Shown piece after piece: positions 22,176 through 33,804 of a DNA stretch of 64,000 nucleotides (position 1 is its first letter; each line of letters opens with the position of its first letter). Under the pieces are notes generated by a model, which was not told where the DNA came from, searched no databases, and worked only from the letters and a program-made list of their open reading frames with translations. The stretch lies in NCBI GenBank assembly GCA_001695595.3, contig MBPM02000005.1, positions 62,001-126,000 of the forward strand, written 5' to 3'. Origin of the DNA: Plasmopara viticola (Eukaryota > Oomycota > Peronosporomycetes > Peronosporales > Peronosporaceae). Position numbers and translations under genes: made by a program.

Positions 22176-23690
22176 TTGGTACCGTTATGATTGCTCCACC
22201 ACTGCGAGGTGGATGTCATTTTGAAGGAGGTGCCTGTAGCGGTGAACTGCTAGTAGCACACGCAACTTACGAGAGCCAGAAAATTCATTTTGAGTTGCGG
22301 TAGAACCTGGCGCATTGCTAGATTTTGCACGCCAGTTAACGATTGTAGTCAATCATTTTTAAAAAGGAAAAATAAACAGTTTCGGTATGATCAGTTCAGG
22401 TTTAAGTAATTAATTAGACGGCTTCGAAAATTCTAAGGTAACGTTATACCTGGCAGTGAAATGTGATAATCTTGACAGCATTGGGTCATAGTCGTCTATA
22501 CCACGCCGTAAGGCTTTATGAGTCATGTTGCCAGCCTACACCTCATCACAGAAAAGCTAGGCAAGTACACATCTGATAAATATATGCGGTATACCGACTT
22601 TAGAAATACAAGTTGTTGCATCGTCGTTCAAATGCTGCTAGCGTACGCTAGCAGCTTTGGGTGTATGAATTGCTTTCAATGGCGCACTGAAGGTGGGTCT
22701 CATAGTTCCACAGACGAATACATACTGTGTGTAAAATAATCTTTGAATTGGGCAACATAAGTTTGCAAGACATAGTGGGCAACATTGCTCCACCGTTAAT
22801 AAGATTTTATGAGCAGGTGCCATTGTTTACTAGAGAAAAATGGTGTTGCGATACAAAATAAAATTCTTGGCGTCACGGAGGACCCCGTGGCTACTAATAA
22901 AACCTCATATGCAAGGATAGCTTTCCATTAAACGGTGGTTGTATTGCGAGAGGTGCGGAGGTTCTGCCAGATGTGTCAGAACTACTAATTCTACAAAAAC
23001 ACGAATCTATTGAGCATTTATCGAGCTGAAAGCCTGTAATATCTCAGAGGCAGCATCCTTAATGTGGATATATTCGACAAATTTTCTCGGATTCGCCTTA
23101 TACGCAGCGTTCATTGCGCTTTCGCTCTACAAATATGGAGGATCCAAAGAAGTGAATTTGCTTTTACCTAAGAAATGTTCAAGTTTGATCCACCAGCAAA
23201 GCTCTTCTTTGCTAAAGGAAGTAAATACAAAGCACTGTGCTATCAGGTAAAGGCGCTTGCCATGAGAGCAGTGTGAGCTTATTGATACCTTTCTCACTGA
23301 AGTGACTAAAAACGGGATGGTGATGCAGGGGTCAAAATCTTCACATTTGCTACCGGCTTTCTGTACTCGAATTGGCGACGACTCTTGTAATATGCTGAAC
23401 TGTAAAACGGTACATGTACAAACACCCACTTGTAATAGGCCATTTTCTCGACAACACATTAAAGTCTACGTTGTACAGTGCATTAGATTTAATCGGTAGC
23501 AATTTCCAAATCCAAATAAGGCAGGCAGATGTAATTCACCAAGAAAAATTATATGAGAGTGGTAAGTGATGACATAAGGACTAATAAATGTCCAAGTGAT
23601 AGTCAGCTGCTTGGTCATACAAATGTTTCGACCATAACGAGCATTCGCCCAAAAATAGTGCGACGATTTTCCCACCATAGCCAGACCAGT
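22176..23690. other. gene-poor stretch with one perfect palindrome
   Basis: No recognisable gene. Contains a perfect 22-bp palindrome at 22634-22655 (centre GCGTACGC). Short open frames on both strands lack motifs. Confidence 0.4.
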
Positions 23691-23699
23691 CGACTCTGG

Positions 23700-24330
23700 A
23701 GGACTTTAAAGGCCACCCAACACAAGGTTTTGAGGCCATGAATACTTGAAGAAGGCCAGATGACTTGTTAAAGGCCACCTTGGACAAGGTTTTGAAGTCA
23801 TTGCGACTGAGAAGATTTAGCCTTTTGACTGCTTTGAAAGCAGCGTCGCTTACTAAAATTCCGACTCCACTTATTTTTTGCGCTACTGTATTTCGATGAG
23901 GGCAAACACAACTGCGTCATCTTCATCCAATCTAGGCAGTTTGCTATACCGAACAGAAGTATTCTACATTTTGCTTGCGATATAGTACGCGCTGGTAGTC
24001 TTTCGAGTGCATCTTAAAGTATCTGGTCGTGCATATCTCGAAATCGGTAATAAATGAGCTTTACTTCTTTGAAAGGATGACATAACTAGTGTCATTTTTA
24101 GTCAAACATACTCAAGCACTGACTGCAAGTCTGATAAACTCAATGTGCTTGCCGACGCAGGATAAGCCAATTATTGGCCAACGTCAGCGCTCTATCAACG
24201 AACGAGCTCGTCAGGCATATTAATGAAAATCTTTACTCGTGAGTTTTATCTTCGCTAAAGATGTCAATGTGGAGAGATAAATTCAAACAGCGATCGAAGC
24301 TACAGAGCACACGGTTGTCTCCAGTCTAGG
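23700..24330 (+). mobile_element. degenerate Ty3/gypsy pol remnant (RNase H end)
   Basis: One plus-strand reading near 24130-24190 gives SDKLNVLADA followed, after an in-frame stop, by NYWPTSAL. This matches the conserved GK-NVLADALSRRPDY block at the end of gypsy RNase H. About 140 bp upstream FRVHL resembles the start of the same domain. Stops and shifts interrupt the frame throughout. A second direct partial repeat (aaaggccacc...acaaggttttga) at about 23707 and 23773 lies in the upstream part. Ends are approximate. Confidence 0.45.
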
Positions 24331-26820
24331 GCGGCTTGGTGGATCCAACTCAGATTGCTGCTTTCTACAACAAACTTCTGAGATACAAAGTACTTTTGAT
24401 AGCGCAGAAATTATCAATTGGAGTTCGTTTGAGCCGTTTTTCTCGTTTTTCCCGTTTACTTAACATACAAGTGCCCCACATTTCAGAGAAGATGGTGAAG
24501 TATGTGATTTTGTGTGGCTTTTGAAGTGCCAAACCAGCGGCTCACACGTCTGTTCTGGTACGGGTTTTTCCACTTTCGATGGATAGCCTATACATTCATA
24601 ATTTTCGACTTTGTGTTGAGCTTGTCGAAGGTTAATGGCCACAAGGTCATTGTAGGTCCAGTGTGCCGCATAAGCGAGAAGGTGTATATAGCACCTGTTT
24701 TAATCGGGATAGCTGGAGAACAACAATACGATTTCTGATAGCAGAGGCTCAACTTACTGCACTTTTTGCAAAAATGAAAACAATTGCTTGCATCTGTATG
24801 GTATATTTCGAAATTTTTGCGCAAAATGGATGACTACATAGATATAGTCAATGGTGTGCTCTAAGACACACTACGCAGTATTTGCGCCAGGAGCAAACTC
24901 CCACACAAGGACTAGCACGGGATGTTGGTAAGTATCCGACCCAATCTGAGGACCGACTTTCAAACCCTTCATTAATCTTTAGGGCTTGATCGATCAGCGA
25001 AGCATCCCTACCACCCAAGTATCGATTTTTTTAATTAATTTGAATCTAGTAGCTAAAAGGTGACTGGAGGTTACGATTGCCCTCGCCCAAAATGAACAAA
25101 AGAAAATTTGATATAAACGTAGGAGTGATTTTTGCTTGTTCAATATTAAGGAAATACATTATTATATACTCAAACCTGCTGCTAGAAAAAAGTAGGTTTG
25201 GCACTTGTCAACATCGTTTTATCGACATTTCGCAATCTTGCAAAAGGCATGAGTTGGCGTATATCGTCGACTTTTTCAAGCCAATGTCGACGTACCTATC
25301 GAACTTGAGGGGTGGGTCGAATTTTTTTAGGTCCTCAGAATTTCGAGTCTAACATGAGTCGTATGGAGCCTCACGTATCTCTTCGAAGTGCTGTGCAAGC
25401 GCTCGGTAAAGCAAGTCAATGTTGCCATACGGCAGCTGTTATTCTCCGTAGGTGTTGCCGTATTGAGCAAAAGGAAGGGCCGAGTATCGTACTTTTCTAT
25501 CGACCTACTCGGCTTGAAGCTCAATGCAAAGGGAAGCGATCTATTCAACATATTCACATATCTCGGGCTGAGATGTGCAGCGGGCAATGTGACTGTAAGT
25601 CTTTAGGGCACCACGACCAAAGGTGCCTTCCTTTGAAGTACGCTAGAGAAATGCCGCGGCCCAACCACCATGGCCGAACCCGAGAGCGGCTGCACTGAAA
25701 CTACTGCTTTTTGTGTGAAACGCACAAGATGGAGGCTGAAGCATTCTTTCCGGCAGACCTTGACTTTTCAGTGCCAGTGGACTTCTGTAAAGAGTGCGTT
25801 GTAAGCCACAAGTGCTATATGGACACAAGAAAATTGTTGTAAATTGGTGCGATTACATTTTGCTTCACAGCACTCACGTAAGTTGTTTAAGCGGATCCTG
25901 CACGTATTTTTGCGATCTTATTATAATTAATGGACACTTTGTGGGAAAAGGCAGGCGCAGGTTTGGGTGCCGCCATACCTTACTAGGAGCTTGACATTTC
26001 ATCTAGCCAATACATCCTTATGGCGAGTTGTCTTCGACTCACTGAGTCAACAAAGTGTACACAAAGCTCACAAATGTAAATACTTCACTTAAGGTGGACG
26101 AGTTTGGGGTTCTTATTTCCCGAAGTCTCATCTAATTTAAGAATATTTTATTAGGTGAACCATCGGATGACAGTGCTACGAAGTGGTCGATTTATCGCAC
26201 CCTTTGTCCTCAGGCATCTCACGACGTCAAGTTTAGTTCGTAAGCGGAATTGTATGCGGTGCTACAAGCAAGCGCACCGCACCCTAAGGCTGCCTTGGGA
26301 CAAGGTTCTTTCAATAAAGACTTTCCCCTTAATGCCACGCAAGGAATGGTCAACTAAGGGCCTTCGCGGTAAGCGAAGTAAATAAGCTTTCTGCTTGGCT
26401 TTATGACCTGCAACCTATGGGATATAGACATCCAAAAGGTCCTTTTTTCTCCTAGTCCTTAATTCTAGCGATTTTGTCAACAAGTCCATCCAAAGTCGAT
26501 TCTTTGCTTATTTGTCTTCAAGCCAATTTATAGCTCCAAGATTTTGTAGTTTTGTAGTCATGGTTTTGTTATACATGCTGATTTATCGGTCGTTAATTGT
26601 AGCATATAATCGGATAAAGTATAGCCGAAGTTCTATTCTAAGCAAAAAAAATTGAAAGTGCGAAATGCTTAGCAGGCTTACGCACTACTATATCTCTCGT
26701 TCTGCAGATATGAGTACACGTCGCTTGCACAGAATGACGCACAGAAATTGCGAAATCTGCACGTACAACGAATCACCACCACCCAATCTCAAGTTCATGT
26801 CCATCAGCGAGCGCGGTTTT
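24331..26820. other. gene-poor stretch, nothing recognised
   Basis: The longest frame is 128 codons (25312-25698, plus) and shows no domain I recognise; overlapping frames of similar length suggest chance. AT content rises toward the right. Probably decayed transposon sequence. Confidence 0.4.
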
Positions 26821-26821
26821 T

Positions 26822-27426
26822 AGTACCGACGTCAACGGAAGCATTATGCTGCACACCTTACAAAGCGTGTCGCCGAGTTACGCGACGAGATCACAATTTT
26901 GACAACTATACGCGAAGAAAAAGATGCTTTGGCCTTGTCGCTACGTTGTACGCCATTGGGTGCTGCGGCCCGGACAGTGAATGAGCATTGGTCGGTCTAT
27001 CGTCACGATACACCCGTGCGTCCGACAGTCGACGGGCAGAGTGCGTCGGCGTCACTCGTACGCAAGCTACAAATACTTACGCGTATTTTTAAGCGCGGCT
27101 AATACCGAGGATGTGCGGTTTAGGGAGTTTCAGGGTACCGATATATAATTTACTCAACGGGAGCGGTACTATATAGTACGTCACGTCTCATCTTCAATCA
27201 ATCTCAGAGGTTTTAAGGGATTGTAGTTGTTCTTCTCTGCATAGGAAATGCAGACGATGATTGGACGATGTAACTAAATTATGCAATGGCGAGAACGACT
27301 CTCACAAAAATAGTACCCGAAGCCAATCGATATTGGCATTGGCACCATTGAAATCAAAATCGACTCGAACGGTGATTTTCAATACTATGAGACGCCTATT
27401 TGCGGTATCCCCCTGAAGCATAATTT
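26822..27426 (+). pseudogene. bZIP-like transcription factor pseudogene
   Basis: A plus-strand frame from 26827 reads RRQRKHYAAHLTKRVAELRDEI and continues as a heptad-like leucine/isoleucine pattern to about 26925, the form of an oomycete bZIP basic region plus zipper. The frame ends at 27100. From about 27090 a second frame carries on as a coherent protein-like sequence to 27426, ending DSNGDFQYYETPICGIPLKH, but is interrupted by at least five in-frame stops. Together they look like one gene broken by a frameshift and several nonsense changes. An in-frame stop also lies just upstream at 26821. The right end coincides with the start of the 27.4-30.0 kb repeat array. Confidence 0.45.
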
Positions 27427-30026
27427 GTTGGATATCACAAGTAGTGAATACCCTATTTAATGACCAAACCATTCAGAGCCACCTAGAAATAAGAACCGAC
27501 ACTTCTGATTCTGAGCAATCAGTATCAACATATATCGACCAACGTTAAGATACCAGTATGACATCCGCTTATAGATCTCGATACCGAGAAAAATAATAGG
27601 TGTTATAATCGTGATCGCCCTGTAAAAATAAATCAATAAATTTAAAAGATACAATAATATATCAATCTAGAAGAGATATCAACCTATCAATTCTAGGGAA
27701 ACACTATTGAAGCAGTGTTTAAGCGATCAATCTGTAAGAAACATTAAGCAAATGCCGCGATGTTGCTTTATTGATCCGATATCTAGGCGCTTCATAGGTG
27801 TCAAAATCGTTATGGCCCTAGTAAAAATCGATCAGTTAGTACGTAGGGAGAATAAGTGACTCATTCTATAAAAACAACGACCAACAATAAGTATCGATAC
27901 ATACCGATAGTATTGATAGACATCAAAGTCGTTATAACCCTTGTAATAATTTATTTAAGAAACATCAATGGATCAATACATAAGAACAACAAGTCAATTA
28001 ATTGATCGGAAAGATCAACCTATCAGCGTTTAAGTGAAATTTTTGTGAAAAACATCAAGTAGACAACTATGATTTTTGTAGGGTCATTAGAAAGACTAAC
28101 GAGAAAAATTTCAACCTAGAATATCAAGAAACCTTTTGTCTCAGCAACATCCAAGTCAGAGCAAGTCCAATAAAGCTTACTAGGGTCATGACGATTTTAA
28201 TGTATATCAATCGTATCGGCATCGAAATCAGTATAGCATCCGCTTGATGTTTTTCTAGAAATTTCACTTAAACGCTGATAGGTTGATCTTTCCGATCAAT
28301 TAATTGATTTGTTGGATATCACAAGTAGTGAATACCCTATTTAATGACCAAACCATTCAGAGCCACCTAGAAATAAGAACCGACACTTCTGATTCTAAGC
28401 AATCAGTATCAACATATATCGACCAACGTTAAGATACCAGTATGACATCCGCTTATAGATCTCGACACCGAGAAAAATAATAGGTGTTATAATCGTTATC
28501 GCCCTGTAAAAATAAATCAATAAATTTAAAAGATACATCAATATATCAATCTAGAAGAGATAATCAACCTATCAATTCTAGGGAAAGAAAACTATTGAAG
28601 CGGTGTTTAAGCGATCAATCTATAAGAAACATTAAGCAAATGCCGCGATGTTGCTTTATTTTTGATCCGATACCTAGGCGCTTCATAGGTGTCAAAATCG
28701 TTATGGCCCTAGTAAAAATCGATCAGTTAGTACGTAGGGAGAATAAGTGACTCATTTTATAAGAAACAACGACCAACAATAAGTATCGATACATACCGAT
28801 AGTATTGATAGACATCAAAGTCGTTATAACCCTTGTAATAATTTATTTAAGAAACATCAATGGATCAATACATAAGAACAACAAGTCAATTAATTGATCG
28901 GAAAGATCAACCTATCAGCGTTTAAGTGCGATTTTTGTGAAAAACATCAAGTAGACAACTATGATTTTTGTAGGGTCATTAAAAAGACTAACGAGAAAAA
29001 TTTCAACCTAGAATATCAAGAAACCTTTTGTCTCAGCAACATCCAAGTCCGAGCAAGTCCAATAAAGCTTACTAGGGTCATGACGATTTTAATGTATATC
29101 AATCGTATCGGCATCGAAATCAGTATAGCATCCGCTTGATGTTTTTCTAGAAATTTCACTTAAACGCTGATAGGTTGATCTTTCCGATCAATTAATTGAT
29201 TTGTTGGATATCACAAGTAGTGAATACCCTATTTAATGACCAAACCATCCAGAGCCACCTAGAAATAAGAACCGACACTTTTGATTCTAAGCAATCAGTA
29301 TCAACATATATCGACCAACGTTAAGATACCAGTATGACATCCGCTTATAGATCTCGACACCGAGAAAAATAATAGGTGTTATAATCGTTATCGCCCTGTA
29401 AAAACAAATCAATAAATTTTAAAGATACATCAATATATCAATCTAGAAGAGATAATCAACCTATCAATTCTAGGGAAAGAAAACTATTGAAGCGGTGTTT
29501 GAGCGATCAATCTATAAGAAACATTAAGCAAATGCCGCGATGTTGCTTTATTTTTGATCCGATACCTAGGCGCTTCATAGGTGTCAAAATCGTTATGGCC
29601 CTAGTAAAAATCGATCAGTTAGTACGTAGGGAGAATAAGTGACTCATTCTATAAGAAACGACGACCAACAATAAGTATCGATACATACCGATAGTATTGA
29701 TAGACATCAAAGTCGTTATAACCCTTGTAATAATTTTTTTAAGAAACATCAATGGATCAATTCATAAGAACAACAAGTCAATTAATTGATCGGAAAGATC
29801 AACCTATCAGCGTTTAAGTGAAATTTCTATGAAAAACATCAAGCGGATGCTATACTGATTTCGATGCCGATACGATTGATAAACATTAAAATCGTCATGA
29901 CCCTAGTAAGCTTTATTGGACTTGCTTGGACTTGGATGTTGCTGAGAAAAAAATTTTCTTGATATTCTAGGTTGAAATTTTTCTCGTTAGTCTTTCTAAT
30001 GACCCTACAAAAATCATAGTTGTCTA
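27427..30026. repeat. tandem array of about 890-bp units with inverted-repeat modules
   Basis: Three direct units start at 27427, 28309 and 29201 (periods 882 and 892 bp), each beginning TTGTTGGATATCACAAGTAG. Units are AT-rich, nearly identical, and full of a degenerate motif (AAACATCAA...AATCAATC). In units 1 and 2 the right end holds an inverted repeat of about 66 bp (27993-28059 with 28243-28308; 28886-28951 with 29135-29200) around a 183-bp spacer. In unit 3 only the left arm remains (29778-29843), and the 183-bp spacer (29844-30026) is in the opposite orientation. The open frames inside are incidental. Confidence 0.9.
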
Positions 30027-30651
30027 CAGAAGTATCTCATACAATGATCCATCTTCATCAATCAACTTATTTTAATAGTGAAGCTAAACTTTACTTTTTG
30101 TCGGGACAAACAATTGCAACACGAAACACAGGGAAATCGGCGGTGCAATTGCTTTTCGTGTAAAGTACTCACTCAAGGAGGAGAACCTTACTTTCTGTGG
30201 GCAAAGATTTTACTAGATGCTTTAGTAAAATCGTGTGTCTTTGATTAAATGGTCATTGATTCAATCAATGGGACGAAATTTGTCATGGCCACATAAAAAA
30301 TCCTATTTCGATGTTTATCTATAGTAAGTATATAGCTTTGTATATAAGAAATGACGTACTCAAGCGACCCATATCGAACTCATAGAGAGGCGATGCTTGG
30401 AGCACAAAAGGCATGTATCGGAAGAACCAAGAGGCTTAATTGACCGCGCATAAAGAATACAAAAACAAGGACGAGATTTTTCAATTTCAAAAAACATATA
30501 AAGCGCGCAAACGGACCGAGAAAGCCCGAATAATTGAATCGTGAAACTCGAATAGTTTTAATTTATAACAATTTTTAGGTCTGAGAAATTTTTCAATTCT
30601 GATGTTTGTTTATTAGAATATCGAAACTATCGACATATCGAATATCAAGTT
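30027..30651 (+). repeat. conserved upstream segment of the primase-helicase-like element
   Basis: The same sequence, diverged, precedes the other plus-strand copies (42.8-43.45, 51.3-52.2 and 58.8-59.4 kb). It starts with a run like CAATGATCCATC...AGTGAAGCTAC...TTTTGTTGGGACAAAC and ends in a Lys/Arg-rich decayed coding stretch (KNQEA..., KARKRTEKARII at about 30500-30540), similar to the basic repeats of some viral and phage proteins. No intact gene. Confidence 0.6.
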
Positions 30652-33415
30652 ATGCAAAGGTGCTCTGTCGAAGACTGTACCCGTTAATGCTACAAGGCTA
30701 CACCTTGCTGCTGGAAGTATCGTAGTCACGTGAGTAAAGATACTGTGGTTGCCAAGCCCGTTGTAATATTAGTTCCTGAAACAGTCATCAAGCCATTTGT
30801 AGAACCAGTAGTAGAGACCACCGCCAAACTAGTTGTAGAATCCATTGAAGAGTCAATTCTTAAAGCCATCGCCGAAGTAGATATTAAGACCATTTTGAAA
30901 AAGTTGCTAAGATCGTTGATGAAGTGTTTATCAAACCTGTTGTGAATTCAGTTGCTGAAGCGGTCGTAAAGCCAGTTGTTGATCGAAATCTTGAATCTAC
31001 GCTATCGCGGGCGGCAATACGAATACTGGATTAAGAATTACGCAAGTGGCGTTGATAATGTAAGCCACTCACTCTATGGAGAAGGTGAAGCATTTCTGTA
31101 TGATGTAAAGGATGCGCATGTGTTGCAGGTCGTTGATGGCAAAGCAAAAAAATGACGCTTCGTTTGGCTTTACAGTCATGTTGATAGATCTGCACTTGTT
31201 ATATTTGCTCATGAGCAGTTGAAACATGAATGTCATGAAGTATTGCGACCAAAAGCTTTCCGATACGGAATTCAAAGCATAAGAAATGACGACTGAAAAA
31301 TTGGTTCTTGAGATGGCTGCTGATCATATGACCGCATCTAAGCACACACTGGAATCTATCGATTGCAAATTTGCTATTTAGAAAATTTTGCTTTTTTGTG
31401 ACGAATCGATAGCGTGAAATGGACGGTGGTGTCAAATTAAGCACCCATATTGTTATCAACATCGGATTTACTGGTGTAGAGTGTAAGGCTATTGTCAAAT
31501 ACATGCTAAGGGAGTCTTTCACACAAATCAACGATGTCCGACATTCTCACATCGAGTTAATAAAAGCGTGTATTGGTCTTCGGCCATATCGCAGCAATGA
31601 ATCGCTTTCACTTCCAAGAGAAACAAAGAAATGGGATCAAGTACTAAACTATTCATCTCTACCTTCAACACGCCATTTCTGTTAGTTACTGCTGTTGATA
31701 TGACATACACTGATCAAGATTTGACCAATAATCTGGAACACAGATAATTTGATACGCCGCAAAAAATCTTCGCCGAGTCGAGTAATGAATTTGTCGACAA
31801 AGCGATTTAAAAGATCAGCAAAATTTTAGATCACGATCCATCAAAATCTATGTTCATGGACGGGCTCCAAAAGTGAACTTCGTATATGCCAAGCGTATTG
31901 GCTCATCGCAGTGCTCTGTTTGTGACCGAATCAATGAATATACAATGCTTTGAAGACAGTCAATGTGATTAGTGCAAATGTACTTATGCTTAAGAAAAAA
32001 TGCGATTCGCTGATATAGACGCGGGAGAACTGAAACACCGATTGGTGAGAATGCGTTCGCGCCAGAAGACATTGAATCTTTCGCTGCTATCGGTTACACC
32101 AGAAGCAGAACGAAAAGTTGCTGAAGCTCAGCGGCTAAGGTCGAACTTAATCAATATCATTGGCGATAAATACAGACGACGAATGGCTCAGGGGCAATCT
32201 ATGAACGCCATACCGATTATTATTATACCTACAAGCATACAGATATGAAACTATTTCTGTACCATAACTTGGCAAATGACGAGTCATATCAGTTGTTCTT
32301 AAGAAAAAAATGTTGAAGCGCTCCAGTTTATTGAATATACAGTCTATCCAGGGATTGCCTTCACGGCATCAAATCATAACTGTATTAAATTCGGAAATGG
32401 AGTTTACATTCATGAACAGCTTAATTTATTAATGCATTGAGTGTCCCAAAGGGACTTCAGGTCAATGATATATCAATAAGAAATTCGAAATTACTGAAGC
32501 ACCGCTAATTTAAGGTAGAATAGGACCGCGAGTTCATTTACTTCCTTTTTGCCGATGCTCAAACATTTTGTATACTTCGTGCTTATGATTCATGAACAGG
32601 GAGTATCAGGTAAGCCTTTTGGCCGATCTAATCAGTTTTGCATTTGGTCATAATCAGGTTGGACTTTATTAGTAACTCGATGCAATAAAAATCTATCCTG
32701 AGTGTATTTACCTCGAAGTAGATTGTTTGCTGCGACGATGTGCCTCACAACATCGCTAAGACGCTTCTCCAATCAAATTCCCATCAATGGTGACTCGCGG
32801 TTCTGTTTAGTGCATTGTCAAGAGGAAATGATCCATTGAAGTGCTGACGAAGCTGGCGAAATCGTTCGTCGTCTGATGATTGTTTAATTTGTCAAGCAAG
32901 TCCTTGATGGCGAAGTAGATGTGGAACTAAAGCAGAAATCAAAGATCAAGAGTTGGCAACGTTCTTGCATCGATGACGTTCAGTTTATACTGAATTCAGA
33001 TTGGGACTACACGAGCAAGAAGGTGACGGCATTTGCTTCCTTGTTATTTATTGATAGAAGCATTGAGTTTTGCGAGACCGCTGACAGCAGCTTCGGATTT
33101 GGTATGGGAAACGTAGCATATGAAGAAGAAAAAAATACAAAATCTGAAATGCGGAGTTAGGATTCAAGAAAAATCGGACTGGATAAATTACCTAAGGAAC
33201 ATTCAAAGCCGCAAGAGATTGAGCGCGCGCATAATAAAGTCAAATATATTGAAATGAAAATCTGCACACACTGTTGAAACAAACATACGAAGGGTTGCTG
33301 TAAGGACTACGAATGCAATGCACAGAAGCACCAAGCGATACTTCATTGACGCTAAAATATTGTCTCTTATTTCGAATCTGAACTTCATGAGTAGCACTGG
33401 TATTAATACCGGTAT
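30652..33415 (+). pseudogene. D5-like primase-helicase relic, copy 1
   Basis: Decayed copy of a gene present five times in the window. In order: a Cys-containing start and Val/Pro/Lys repeats (KPVVE-type, 30733-30990); a conserved block (YGEGEAFLYDVKDAHVLQVV, about 31070-31130); a CSVCDR half zinc ribbon near 31912; a Walker-A-like GVSGKP near 32595; the Walker-B-like CCDD near 32735; an RR-containing segment after it; and a Cys/His end near 33255. This order is that of D5-type SF3 helicases with an upstream zinc-binding primase part, as in large DNA viruses and some mobile elements. Many stops and shifts; not functional. Family identity is inferred from motif order and spacing, and no primase catalytic motif was verified. 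Confidence 0.55.
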
Positions 33416-33531
33416 CATCTTGGACGCTGCGAGACATCACTTTGCATAATGCTCCAAAATCAGAGAAATCTGTGACGATGGTTAGCTGCTTAAACCCAAA
33501 CCAGTCTGAGAGACAATTGAGAGCATAAATT
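33416..33531 (+). pseudogene. CRN C-terminal relic
   Basis: The last 30-odd codons of a Crinkler NTPase-endonuclease gene in plus orientation, ending SCLNPNQSERQLRA and a stop at about 33531. Its counterpart in the intact copy ends SCFDPNQFERRSRA. It is joined on its 5' side directly to the end of the primase-helicase relic, and on its 3' side to the same downstream flank (33532-33780) that follows the intact CRN genes. Confidence 0.75.
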
Positions 33532-33804
33532 GATCAAACAGTTTATCACTTTGTATCAGCGCACGATTTAACAACATCCTTATTCTAGCGCTGGACCCAA
33601 CGAATAAATACTGCGGCGAACTCACCAATTTGTCACCCATGATGTTTCATAAACACCCGAGACGCTATTCTACTAAGCTGGTCTAGTGTATTTGCAAAAA
33701 TAGCTATTCTCGCATCATGCGAAAGACTCGCGAACACAATAGCCTCGTAAGACATCACATTATAGCGTCCAAACCATTTGAAATCACACAGTAGCTTGAT
33801 TAGC

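Noticed and set aside
22634..22655. Perfect 22-bp palindrome
   Set aside because: Isolated, no repeat partners or nearby gene; a single palindrome of this size can arise by chance or as a transposon scar.
28894..29139. 81-codon frame in the tandem array
   Set aside because: Exists only because the array spacer is free of stops in one unit; unit 1 lacks the same continuous frame.
27427..30026. CRISPR-like or satellite centromere array
   Set aside because: Only three units of about 890 bp with inverted modules; no short spacers, and the unit structure ties it to the mobile element instead.
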